From NCBI GenBank assembly GCA_016722465.1, contig JADKJC010000004.1, positions 124,001 to 188,000 of the forward strand: a DNA stretch of 64,000 nucleotides, written 5' to 3'. Positions 19,168 to 27,241 of this stretch are shown piece by piece. Source of the DNA: Chitinophagaceae bacterium (lineage in GTDB: Bacteria; Bacteroidota; Bacteroidia; Chitinophagales; Chitinophagaceae). Within the stretch, counting starts at the first letter, position 1; each line of letters opens with the position of its first letter. Both the position numbers and the translations under genes were made by a program. The notes beneath the pieces were generated by a model. That model searched no databases, was not told the DNA's origin, and worked only from the letters and a program-made list of their open reading frames with translations.

Positions 19168-19217
19168 CCTACTCTTTTCAAAATCCGGTTTTCGGAATAG
19201 CCGTGGCAAATGGTATT
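19168..19217. repeat. 50-bp dispersed repeat, copy 1
   Basis: This sequence is identical at 49 of 50 positions to 20393-20442. A degenerate third copy lies at 21441-21486. The other two copies stand 16-24 bp upstream of minus-strand genes for exported proteins; this copy has no gene on its downstream side. Confidence 0.8.
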
Positions 19218-19282
19218 AATTTATTTGGCATTGATTGGTTAAGTGAAAGGTATTTGGAAAATGACTTCCTGGAAATCAATTG

Positions 19283-19840
19283 TTACTGGTTTCCCCATAA
19301 AGGATCCAGGCTAAGCACAATCAGCTCGTAGTTATTATTAACACATAAGTTGTAGAAGCTGTTGAAGAATTTTTTAAAAAGATGTTGCATTTTCAGTCCG
19401 TACAGCACTACCAGTTTCTTTTTTGTGGAAGTGCCATTTTTGTAGCTTGAATTTGTTTTCATGTTTATTAAGTGAGATGTAAAAACAAAATCATTTCTTA
19501 CCGATAGTTCCCTATTAAAAGGTTCACTAATATTTTTTTTAACCTCATTCAGTACTACTGTTTTACAGTTTGGAGTTGGATCTTTTAATAGTTCAGGCGT
19601 TATTTTTAGAGTGTCATTCAAAAAATACCCATAAATAATTGATACAAGATTTGAGGGGTCTTCTTTAAGGATAAAGTTGGCATAACCCACCGAATCAAAT
19701 TTGTAAAGATCAATATCGCTGTGCCCTGTAATTTTATTGAAATGCTTGTAATAGTCTTTTCGTTTTTCTGCTGTCATTTTGCCTGAGGGGTGGCAGCTAA
19801 ATAAGAATACTGCCGAAAGAAAAAGCAGGTGCTGTAACAT
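19283..19840 (-). CDS. Hypothetical lipoprotein
   Basis: The 185-residue protein begins with a lipoprotein signal (MLQHLLFLSAVFLFSCHPSG, lipobox Cys16). A polar, lysine- and asparagine-rich body follows, with no domain that I recognise. The frame is AT-rich compared with flanking housekeeping genes. It is one of three small exported proteins on the minus strand between an orphan response regulator and a sensor-kinase module. Function unknown; co-location suggests, but does not prove, a link to the signalling genes. Confidence 0.6.
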   Translation of the reverse strand: MLQHLLFLSAVFLFSCHPSGKMTAEKRKDYYKHFNKITGHSDIDLYKFDSVGYANFILKEDPSNLVSIIYGYFLNDTLKITPELLKDPTPNCKTVVLNEVKKNISEPFNRELSVRNDFVFTSHLINMKTNSSYKNGTSTKKKLVVLYGLKMQHLFKKFFNSFYNLCVNNNYELIVLSLDPLWGNQ

Positions 19841-19893
19841 ACTGTTGATTTTATTAAAGAATGCAAATTATAACAGAATACGCTCAGTGAAAA

Positions 19894-20376
19894 TTATTCG
19901 TAATTGACATCAATAACCAGTTCTTCTTCTAACAACTTAACTGCATAATCCCCGGTAATAAGCTTAATTTTTTTACTGCCAAAATCAAATGACAATGCTT
20001 CATCGACATTAAAGACAGATAAATCTTTTTCGCTATAACCATCAGCCTGCAACAATGCTGCAGGAAAATGAAACCTTATGCTTTTTTCAGTGAGTTCTGC
20101 AATTACATTTATTCGATTTTCTTTTATGATTGATTTGTAAGGAAAGCTTGAGACAGGAACACATTGAATTGTCCATTGCCCATTGGTAGTACAAAACCAG
20201 AACCCACTTTTGCAATTATATTTTGGCCGGTGAAAATGGAATTCATCAAATTCATAAATTACTACCGGATGCGTACCTTCTGGACAATGAGGTATGGCAA
20301 CAGGTAGCTTTTCAGTTTGAGCAAAGCTACAAATACAAGTAATATTGGTTAATGCTGCAATTAGAATCTTTTTCAT
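19894..20376 (-). CDS. Hypothetical exported protein
   Basis: The 160-residue protein starts with a Sec signal peptide (MKKILIAALTNITCICSFAQ). An upstream in-frame start at 20526 would translate a dispersed repeat and is rejected. The mature part holds six cysteines within its first half (HCPEGTHPV, YNCKSGFWFC, IQCVPVSS), suggesting disulphide bonding, then a beta-rich tail ending LEEELVIDVNYE. No known family is recognised. It is preceded by repeat copy 2 and an A/T-rich hairpin that its neighbour at 21417 shares in a related form. Confidence 0.6.
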   Translation of the reverse strand: MKKILIAALTNITCICSFAQTEKLPVAIPHCPEGTHPVVIYEFDEFHFHRPKYNCKSGFWFCTTNGQWTIQCVPVSSFPYKSIIKENRINVIAELTEKSIRFHFPAALLQADGYSEKDLSVFNVDEALSFDFGSKKIKLITGDYAVKLLEEELVIDVNYE

Positions 20377-20392
20377 TTTAATAATTTCTTTT

Positions 20393-20442
20393 CCTACTCT
20401 TTTCAAAATCCGGTTTTCGGGATAGCCGTGGCAAATGGTATT
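20393..20442. repeat. 50-bp dispersed repeat, copy 2 (leader of exported-protein gene)
   Basis: It matches 19168-19217 at 49 of 50 positions. It lies 16 bp upstream of the start codon at 20376 (minus strand), so it would form the 5' leader of that gene. Confidence 0.8.
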
Positions 20443-20608
20443 GCGGCTCAAATGGTGTAATAATACAAATGGTATTAATAAGTAGATGATCAATGGTAAC
20501 AAAAGAAAGCAGGCGCCTCCAATCAATGGTCCGGTTATTTTGCAAGCCCGGACAGGCTTGTATCAATACCATTTGATGATACAAACCTACAGCCTGTGTA
20601 TACTTTAT

Positions 20609-20650
20609 AAAAAAGAAAAAGCACATATTTTTATGGTGTTTTTCTTTTTT
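20609..20650. repeat. A/T-rich hairpin upstream of exported-protein gene
   Basis: AAAGAAAAAGCAC on the left and GTGTTTTTCTTTTTT on the right form a long stem around ATATTTTTATG. A similar hairpin occurs at 21573-21607, ahead of the next minus-strand gene. Both lie about 160-240 bp upstream of the start codons; each could be a bidirectional terminator insulating the gene behind it. It is part of the 492-bp gap 20377-20868, in which I see no other feature. Confidence 0.5.
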
Positions 20651-20868
20651 GGTGGTGGGGATATGTACCGCATTTTTGGGAAATAACGGCTTAGATTGGA
20701 AAGCCCAAGCGAATTATGCCTGGTTATGCAATGGATAAACCCGTCGCTGGTATTCATCTTGTCACCATTGCTTATGTAAAACCGGGTGGTATTTAGAATA
20801 CCTGATGTAATTTGATAGCATTTTATCCATAAAATAAAGATGGTTTCTGTTGTTGATTTGATGATTGC

Positions 20869-21417
20869 CTAAAAGTCAAACCCGATTTTTATTAAACAGT
20901 CTTTTCCATTAAAGCACCAGCGTAAACTTTGCTCGCAATTATTGTTGCAGGCAATGCAATCACATGCTGAACAGGTGCAACTGCTAATGTCACATTTCAA
21001 TCTGATGCTAAATTTATCAATCACACCTTTTTCCGAAAGATATTTTTCCAATTCCTTTTCATACTTAAAATTGATTCCGAAAACCACTTTGTCAGAAAGA
21101 ATGACAGTATCCTTTTTCTGCGCTTTCATTCTATAAGTATCAACAGAAGTGTAAATGCCATCATTTGCTCTTTTGTCGTTATCCTTCCCATTATCAATAA
21201 ACATTTCATCGCCAAAGGCGAAGCCTTCAACAACTGAATTATCGCTTGTTTTAAAATCTTTGGCATGTATTTCCCTGGTATAGACTTCGCCATTTAATCG
21301 AATTGCCTTTATTCCCAGTACAACAAAGTTCTCACTGATATAACTGGAACTTTTTTTTTGAGAGAAAGTACTGAGCAATGCTGGAAATAATAATATGGAA
21401 ATAATGACTCTTTTCAT
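20869..21417 (-). CDS. Hypothetical exported cysteine-rich protein
   Basis: The 182-residue protein has a Sec signal peptide (MKRVIISILLFPALLSTFSQ). The middle part, KTSDNSVVEGFAFGDE and DNGKDNDKRANDGIYTSVD, resembles fragments of choice-of-anchor or calcium-binding beta domains seen in exported Bacteroidota proteins. The last 40 residues contain eight cysteines (CDISSCTCSACDCIACNNNC and then RWCFNGKDC). No family recognised. The gene is divergent from the membrane-sensor/kinase module starting at 21886. Confidence 0.6.
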   Translation of the reverse strand: MKRVIISILLFPALLSTFSQKKSSSYISENFVVLGIKAIRLNGEVYTREIHAKDFKTSDNSVVEGFAFGDEMFIDNGKDNDKRANDGIYTSVDTYRMKAQKKDTVILSDKVVFGINFKYEKELEKYLSEKGVIDKFSIRLKCDISSCTCSACDCIACNNNCEQSLRWCFNGKDCLIKIGFDF

Positions 21418-21885
21418 ATATAAGAATGCGCTTGGTTTAGCTACTCTTTTCTATTACCTTTTCCGGATGGTGTTGCAAATAGTATTGATAGCTGAGATAC
21501 TATATAATTACAGGCTGAGGCTCTGAATCTGGCATAATGAAACAAACCTACCAGCCATTCTGCTCTTTTTCTAAAGAAAAACACCATTTTTTACGGTATT
21601 TTTCTTTTTTGGGGGAATATAAAATGACTTAGCATTGTAGGGAAATAACAAAAATGTTTACTGTTGAAGCTGTGAATGTTACCCTGATGTAGTTAGTAAA
21701 TGGGATATGATTTTTATTGAAGCGTAGTTCAATAAATATGAATAACGGGAATTGTCATTGTTCAATGCAGGTGGTTTCAACAGTGCTTTAAATGGATAAT
21801 GCAACATGGGAAGGGAAAGAATTAATTCCTGTATTCCCTGTTTCGAATATACAGAGACCGAATATTTTTTTTAATTGAGCATTAG
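21418..21885. other. Divergent intergenic region with leader repeat copy 3 and hairpin
   Basis: This 468-bp region separates the minus-strand cysteine-rich protein gene from the plus-strand sensor module. It contains the degenerate third copy of the 50-bp repeat (21441-21486) and a hairpin with arms 21573-21585 and 21595-21607 (12 of 13 pairs). The stretch 21640-21880 shows no feature I can name, but must hold the promoter of the sensor module. Confidence 0.5.
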
Positions 21886-22538
21886 ATGCAAATTTATAAA
21901 CTGCTATATTATTTTCAATTTGTATGTTTTTTATTGTCTTTTGTTTTTTCAATAAGAACAATTGGGAATAAAAATATACCGGAATACATGAAATGGTTTT
22001 TTCTTTATTCGTTTGTGGCGTTTATTGGATTAACAATAATTTCCATGGGAGAAAATGCCATTGCAATAGTTATCACTTTGGCATCAATTTTATTCCACTA
22101 TCTATTTTTATCTTTTTTCTTTTCAAAGGTTATATTAAATAAAATTAGCTGGTTTTTTTTCCTGTTTTTTTTCATTGCCTCGCTCCATTTATATGCCTTG
22201 CTGTAATAAAAAATATTGCTGATTTAAAAGGGAGGGAAAGCTTTTCCGTAGTTAATTTCTGCTTATTGATCTTTTGTATTCTTTATTATTACCAGTTATT
22301 TATTTTCCCACCTATGGGGAGACTTCTTAGCGAACCTTCATTCTGGATTGTAAGCGGTATCTTTATTTCAATGGGAATAACTATTCCATTTTACAGTGTG
22401 GCCAAATACCTTAAAATTGCTTTGAATGATGAGATTTTTCATGCATTGAATTCTATAGGTTCATTAGCATATGGAATCATGCATCTCTTTTTTATTAAAG
22501 CTTACATATGTTCACAGACTCAAACGAAACTATTGTAG
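21886..22538 (+). CDS. Polytopic membrane protein preceding a histidine kinase, frameshifted (module A)
   Basis: Two frames, 21886-22206 and a continuation to 22538, together encode about 217 residues with six or seven hydrophobic helices. The likely slip is in one of two T8 runs around 22154-22173; one added T joins the halves. The start MQIYKLLYYFQFVCFLLSFVF resembles in pattern the start of the protein at 25570-26286, which also stands directly before a kinase gene. The 3' end overlaps the kinase start by 31 bp, implying translational coupling. I infer a sensor subunit separated from its kinase; no family name is certain. Confidence 0.65.
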
Positions 22539-23320
22539 TATTAATTATTTGTGTTATACTATTGGTGGCTATATTGAGTGCATTCATTATTACTATCATT
22601 TATAAATACCAAAAAAGGCAAATAAAATACTTTAAAGAAATTGAAGAATTAAAGTCAGCATATAAAAATACACTTCTTCAATCCCAGTTGGAAATGCAGG
22701 AGTATACTTTTCAGCATATTGCAAGAGAAATACACGATAATATCGGGCAAAAACTTACGCTTGCAAAATTGTACCTTAATACGCTTTCTTATTGCGATAC
22801 AAATACAACAAGGTCCTCAGTAAATGATTCCTTAGAACTTATTACAGAATCTATCAGTGGGTTAAGCGATGTTTCCCGTAGCATGAGTACTGAAATGATC
22901 TTGCAAAATGGGCTGGTAAAAGGAATTGAAATGGAAGTAGCCAATGTAAAAAAAGCGGGGCTTTACCAGGTTGCTTTTAATATATCGGGGAACGAAATTT
23001 TCCTATCCGGGAATGCAGAATTGGTGATTTTCAGGATTGTGCAGGAATGCCTGAATAATTTCTTAAAACATGCTGATGGGAATTATATCTCCATCGGGCT
23101 GAATTATACAAATGACCGGCTGATACTTGATATCAATGACAACGGAAAAGGTTTTGATATAGATAAGCAAGTGAATGGGGCTGGTCTTATCAATATCAGG
23201 AAAAGGGCCGTACTGTTAAAAGGCGACTGCAAAATTAATAGCTGTAATAAAGGAACCTCTATCATTATAAACATTCCAATCAATGAAAATACCGAGCAGG
23301 CAAAAGCTAATATTGGCTGA
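22508..23320 (+). CDS. HisKA_3 sensor histidine kinase (module A)
   Basis: The 270-residue protein has one N-terminal TM helix (about 8-31), a short coiled coil, and a HisKA_3 dimerisation domain. The phospho-acceptor is His76 in AREIHDNIGQKL. A HATPase_c domain follows, with the N box ECLNNFLKHAD, the G1 box DINDNGKGFD and the G2 region GAGLINIRKRA. There is no periplasmic sensor domain, which fits the idea that the overlapping upstream membrane protein supplies sensing. It overlaps the downstream response-regulator gene by 38 bp. Confidence 0.93.
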   Translation: MFTDSNETIVVLIICVILLVAILSAFIITIIYKYQKRQIKYFKEIEELKSAYKNTLLQSQLEMQEYTFQHIAREIHDNIGQKLTLAKLYLNTLSYCDTNTTRSSVNDSLELITESISGLSDVSRSMSTEMILQNGLVKGIEMEVANVKKAGLYQVAFNISGNEIFLSGNAELVIFRIVQECLNNFLKHADGNYISIGLNYTNDRLILDINDNGKGFDIDKQVNGAGLINIRKRAVLLKGDCKINSCNKGTSIIINIPINENTEQAKANIG

Positions 23321-23945
23321 CGACCATATTTTACTTAGGGATGCATTGGCAACCCTCATTAATAATTTCGACAATTTTAAAGTAATCAGTGTTGCTTCTA
23401 ACGGGGCGGAGGTATTAGAGAGTATTCATGCAGGGAACAAGCCGGATATCATTATCCTTGACCTTAACATGCCGGTAATGGATGGGTACGAAACTACCCG
23501 CTGGCTCAGCCAGCATCACCCGGAAATAAAAATACTCATCCTTACTATGTATGATTCTGATATTGCTCTTATTCGACTGCTCCAGGAAGGAGTCAGGGGA
23601 TTTTTGAAAAAAGACATCCACCCGGATGAACTGAGAAATGCCCTGGAGACAGTACTCGAACATGGTTATTATTATACTAACAGCACCAGCGGAAAAATTG
23701 CTGCTTTATTTAAAAAGGATAAAACCAATCAAAGCAGTCTCGGGAAGAATATGCTGACGGAAACAGAGATTGGCTTTTTAAAATTGGTGAGTAGTGATAT
23801 GACCTATAAGGAAATTGCCATGCAATTACACCTCAGTACCCGGGTGGTAGATAATTACCGGGAAACCTTATTTGAGAAATTGGGAGTCCGCAGCAGGGTA
23901 GGGCTGGCCATTTATGCCATTAAGAATGGAATAGTGAGTTTTTAA
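23283..23945 (+). CDS. NarL-family response regulator (module A)
   Basis: The 220-residue protein has a receiver domain with phospho-acceptor Asp60 in IIILDLNMPVMDG, and Lys in FLKKDIHPDE. A LuxR-type HTH follows (LTETEIGFLKLVSSDMTYKE, then LHLSTRVVDNYRETLFEKLG). The start overlaps the kinase gene by 38 bp, so kinase and regulator are surely one cognate pair. It is convergent with another regulator gene, with only 18 bp between their stop codons. Confidence 0.94.
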   Translation: MKIPSRQKLILADDHILLRDALATLINNFDNFKVISVASNGAEVLESIHAGNKPDIIILDLNMPVMDGYETTRWLSQHHPEIKILILTMYDSDIALIRLLQEGVRGFLKKDIHPDELRNALETVLEHGYYYTNSTSGKIAALFKKDKTNQSSLGKNMLTETEIGFLKLVSSDMTYKEIAMQLHLSTRVVDNYRETLFEKLGVRSRVGLAIYAIKNGIVSF

Positions 23946-23963
23946 ATTGACCATTGAAACAGG

Positions 23964-24662
23964 TCAGTCTATCAATTTATTCCTCATACCGTACATAAGC
24001 AGTCCGCCGATGGTTTTGGCGTTTACTTTCATCTTCATATTCTGCCGGATGGTTTCGATGGTACGGGGACTCAGGAAGATGATCTTGGAGATCTCTTCCG
24101 TGGTCTTGTCTTCCGACAGCAGCTTGAGGATTTTCAGTTCCTTTTCGTTGAAATGAACTACAGGCGTATTGCCATAATGCTGGCGTACATTTTTCCGCTG
24201 CATCAGTTTGCCCATCACTGCACGGTTCACCAGGTCGTTAAAATAAAAGTCATCATTCATGCAGGTGAGGATGGCATTGTATATCTCTTCAGGGTCGGTG
24301 GTTTTGGTAAGATAGGCATTGGCGCCCATTTCCATCATCTTACTGATCATCTGCTGGTCATCATACATGGTGAGTACAATGATCTTTACATCTTCATATT
24401 CTTTTCTCAATAACTCAATTGCATTGATACCGTCAATTTCCGGCATCCGGATATCCATCAACAGCACATCGGGTTTTTTGATGGTCATTTTATGCAGCAG
24501 GTCTTTTCCATCTTCGGCTTCCCAAAGCATTTTGAGGTTTTCTTTGCCGGAAAGTGCCATTTTAATACCGTCCCTGAAAATTTTATGATCGTCGGCTATT
24601 GCAAGCTTGATGAGGTAATCTGCAGTATTGGCCATACCTGGTTGTGGATGTTGTTTTGGCAT
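23964..24662 (-). CDS. NarL-family response regulator (orphan)
   Basis: The 232-residue protein has a receiver domain with Asp70 in VLLMDIRMPEIDG, Thr in VLTMYDD and Lys in YLTKTTDPEEI. The C-terminal LuxR HTH contains KELKILKLLSEDKTTEE and LSPRTIETIRQNMKM. No kinase gene adjoins it on its own strand. It sits tail-to-tail with module A's regulator and could receive phosphate from either of the two kinases here; this is inference. Confidence 0.93.
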   Translation of the reverse strand: MPKQHPQPGMANTADYLIKLAIADDHKIFRDGIKMALSGKENLKMLWEAEDGKDLLHKMTIKKPDVLLMDIRMPEIDGINAIELLRKEYEDVKIIVLTMYDDQQMISKMMEMGANAYLTKTTDPEEIYNAILTCMNDDFYFNDLVNRAVMGKLMQRKNVRQHYGNTPVVHFNEKELKILKLLSEDKTTEEISKIIFLSPRTIETIRQNMKMKVNAKTIGGLLMYGMRNKLID

Positions 24663-24885
24663 TTTCTGAGTTAAAATTAGTTATTAATGGTTAGTAAAGT
24701 CAATTGCTTTCTTGATTAGTTTTCAACAAATCCACAAATCCGGCAGGTTAACCCCGGCTCACAGCAGGAGAGTTAACAAGGTTTTGCATGGTAGTTTTGT
24801 ACGTATTAATACTAAGTAATTTTCCCTGGCTTTTAAAGGTAGTAATACCTGCCTCCGGGGAACTGAATTACTATAGTACCGGTAA

Positions 24886-25107
24886 TTACAACAGGACTAA
24901 AAAAGGGTACAATCCCTGCTTTTTGGAACTCAGGCCCCCGCTATCTTTGTTCTGTTGGCCGGCACCGGAAGGTTTAGTTGATAGTTTCGTAAAATATTCA
25001 TCCAATTCTTTAAAAAGCCGCAGGCACCTGGGTTTACTGCTAAAAATATTCAGTGCCATGGTAAGTTGCCGGCCAACAATTTTTGCCCGTTTTTCATCCT
25101 CCTTCAC
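24886..25107 (-). CDS. Small hypothetical protein (doubtful)
   Basis: A 73-codon frame starts with GTG (VKEDEKRAKIVGRQL) and continues TMALNIFSSKPRCLRLF and LDEYFTKLSTKPSGAGQQ. The composition is coding-like and hydrophilic, unlike the surrounding AT-rich DNA. A related family is not recalled. It could be a remnant of a longer gene, since the frame stays plausible upstream of the GTG. Confidence 0.25.
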   Translation of the reverse strand: MKEDEKRAKIVGRQLTMALNIFSSKPRCLRLFKELDEYFTKLSTKPSGAGQQNKDSGGLSSKKQGLYPFLVLL

Positions 25108-25519
25108 GATCCCGGGCCCTGTTTTCCCAAACCCTTTGTAAATCCTGTTCCCTTAAGGATGACCCCGGAAAACCGAAAAAGGTTTTCCACAATTACCCCA
25201 TTTATGTTGATTACTTTCCCCGTCAGTAACATTACGCTCGTAAAGATACCTGCAATTTAAATAGTAATTTTACTAATTAATGCAAGTATATTTACTTTTT
25301 TTTTACAGGTTCTTTTACTTGTTTTTTTAATGAAAACCTTATCAGTAGTGGATTGAGGTTGATTTTAAAGGCTATATTAATATAAGACCTGTTGTTTTAA
25401 AAGTGGTTTACAGTGAAGTTTGGTATACGAAACTATCAAGTAAACCTCTAAACTAACTACAATGCATTGGAACATCTAAAAACAAAATCCCTTTTAGTGA
25501 ATTGGTAAATGATATAAAT

Positions 25520-25550
25520 TTTGATAGAAGTTTGTTGTTGTTTATATTTG
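25520..25550 (+). promoter_or_regulatory. Bacteroidota promoter of module B
   Basis: TTTG at 25520-25523 and TATATTTG at 25543-25550 are separated by 19 bp. This matches the Bacteroidota sigma consensus (TTTG, 19-20 bp, TAnnTTTG). Transcription would start near 25557, leaving almost no leader before the membrane-protein gene if that gene begins at about 25570. Confidence 0.6.
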
Positions 25551-25635
25551 AACAAAACGAATTATTATCATTGAAATTTTAGAATATATCGTTTACGCCA
25601 CTGAATTAGCACCTTGTATTCTTTGTCTATTTTTC

Positions 25636-26286
25636 TTGAAAAATATAAAGACAAAGCAATTCAGGGTTTTTTTTTGGTACTCTTGCTCAGTCTCTTTTTT
25701 CCTTTTGTTGCTTTTGTTTTTTACCCGGGTGATAAACAAGGGTAATTTAGGTCTAATTGTTTCAAGGCTTTATCCAATCTTGGAATGCTCATTACTTAGC
25801 TTATTTTATTACCTGATTCTCAGCAATAGATGGAAGAAAGTTGTTCTTGTATCGTCAACTCTTTTATTGGCTATTCTATTTATTGCAGATTTCATCACCA
25901 ATAAGGAGAAGCCTTCTTTTCTACCTTTAGCTATTCAAGGTTTTTTTTACATCGTAATTATCCTTTACTATTTTTTCGAAAAAGTAAAATACATAAACGA
26001 TATCCCAATTTATTCCGTTTCAAGTTTTTGGGTTTCAATAGCCTTTCTAATTAATTTTTCAGGAACTTTTTTCCTTTATTTGTTTTCTATTTCGATGAGT
26101 AAAGACCCTACGTTCAGGGATCAGTATCATATTATTTATGGGTTTATTACGATAATTAAAAATACTTTGCTTTGCATCGCTATTGTTGTGAATAGGACTT
26201 TAGAAGTTGATAATAAAACTCTTGCAGTCGCATCAGAAATCGATCTAGGTACTTTTCACCCATTACAAAAACCTACTAACCCATAA
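25636..26286 (+). CDS. Polytopic membrane protein preceding a histidine kinase (module B)
   Basis: From the TTG at 25636 the protein is 216 residues with about six helices and a polar tail ending HPLQKPTNP. The open frame extends upstream to 25552, and its residues there (EILEYIVYATELAPCILCLF) look like the first helix of the module A counterpart. The real start may thus be a rare ATT near 25570, right behind the promoter, since no ATG, GTG or TTG is available. Only six bases separate it from the kinase gene. I infer a sensor partner for that kinase. Strongly AT-rich. Confidence 0.65.
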   Translation: MKNIKTKQFRVFFWYSCSVSFFLLLLLFFTRVINKGNLGLIVSRLYPILECSLLSLFYYLILSNRWKKVVLVSSTLLLAILFIADFITNKEKPSFLPLAIQGFFYIVIILYYFFEKVKYINDIPIYSVSSFWVSIAFLINFSGTFFLYLFSISMSKDPTFRDQYHIIYGFITIIKNTLLCIAIVVNRTLEVDNKTLAVASEIDLGTFHPLQKPTNP

Positions 26287-26292
26287 CCGCAA

Positions 26293-27120
26293 ATGATTTT
26301 CTTACAGGCCACCGGGGGGGCAACCGGATCGAATTATATAATGCTCCTGGGAACGCTGGGGATGGTAAGCCTTACCCTGGGGATTGTATTCTTTGTGATA
26401 TTTCACCAGCGCAAGGTTACCCGGTTTAATATGGAATTAAAAAAGATGGAAGAAGACAAGCAGCAGGTTTTGCTGAACGCATCCATCCGGTTCCAGGAAG
26501 AAGAGCGTAACCGCATTGCTGCCGACCTGCATGATGATGTGGGGCCATTACTCGCTACTGCAAGGCTTTACCTGAATGAGAATATTGTGAACCAGGAACC
26601 AGCCGCACAATTGCAGTCTATTTACAGCGCCAAACAGATCATTGATGATGCCATCCAGCTCATCCGCAATATCAGCCACAGCATGATGCCGCCTACCCTC
26701 AAAAACTTTGGGTTGGAAAGCGCCATGAGCGATCTGTTTCAAAAGATCAACGGCAGCGGCAGCCTCAATGCCAGTGTACGTTTTCATGATTACCGCACCC
26801 GGATTAAATTGGAGCAGGAACTGCATGTGTTCAGGATCATCCAGGAACTGGTGAACAATATCATGAAGCACAGCAATGCCGGCTTTATACACCTTACCCA
26901 AAATGCCAATGCTACTCATAGCTACTTCCGGCTGCACCACGATGGGCAGGGCATCATACAAACTGAATTTGACCGGCTCAACCACACTTCCGCAGGACTT
27001 GGATTAAAAAATATTGCCAGCCGCGTAAAAGTGTTAAATGGAAGGATTTTGTTTGAGATTGACCCCAGCCATACCTACTACAAAGTGACGATCGAAATAC
27101 CGAAAGAATCTGCCTATTGA
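26293..27120 (+). CDS. HisKA_3 sensor histidine kinase (module B)
   Basis: The 275-residue protein has one TM helix (about 17-37) and a HisKA_3 domain with phospho-acceptor His80 in AADLHDDVGPLL. A HATPase_c domain follows, with QELVNNIMKHSNA, HHDGQGI and AGLGLKNIASRVK. The first box of the ATPase reads HHDGQG rather than the usual DNGxG, a mild deviation. Layout matches module A: no extracytoplasmic sensor, preceded immediately by a polytopic membrane protein. The response-regulator gene follows after 121 bp. Confidence 0.92.
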   Translation: MIFLQATGGATGSNYIMLLGTLGMVSLTLGIVFFVIFHQRKVTRFNMELKKMEEDKQQVLLNASIRFQEEERNRIAADLHDDVGPLLATARLYLNENIVNQEPAAQLQSIYSAKQIIDDAIQLIRNISHSMMPPTLKNFGLESAMSDLFQKINGSGSLNASVRFHDYRTRIKLEQELHVFRIIQELVNNIMKHSNAGFIHLTQNANATHSYFRLHHDGQGIIQTEFDRLNHTSAGLGLKNIASRVKVLNGRILFEIDPSHTYYKVTIEIPKESAY

Positions 27121-27241
27121 GCAGGGTATTTTTACGAAAGTATTATCAGCAACCGCTATCGTAAAAGTAACAGGTAAAGAAACACCGGAACAACATACCT
27201 GTTTGCCATTTGATTTTCCTTAAATTTGTTTATTTGTATTT

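Larger units (their letters stand above)
18441..19282. other. Long intergenic region with a MITE-like element and a leader repeat
   Basis: This 842-bp region has no supportable gene. It contains the 113-bp inverted-repeat element at 18730-18842 and one copy of a 50-bp repeat at 19168-19217. The remainder is AT-rich. Because the repeat elsewhere lies just upstream of minus-strand genes, the part left of 19168 may be the site of a lost gene. Confidence 0.5.
24663..25635. other. Long intergenic region with a possible small ORF and one promoter
   Basis: A 970-bp stretch between the orphan regulator and module B. It contains a doubtful small reading frame (24886-25107, minus) and a good Bacteroidota promoter (25520-25550). 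The part 25260-25520 is very AT-rich. No RNA gene or repeat is recognised. Confidence 0.45.

Noticed and set aside
20377..20526. N-terminal extension of the exported protein at 19894-20376
   Set aside because: The extension translates the dispersed 50-bp repeat; a clean signal peptide starts at 20376.
22207..22265. Two separate small membrane-protein genes before kinase A
   Set aside because: The second frame has no start until 22266 and its open part upstream continues the first helix pattern; one frameshifted gene matches the length of its module B counterpart better.
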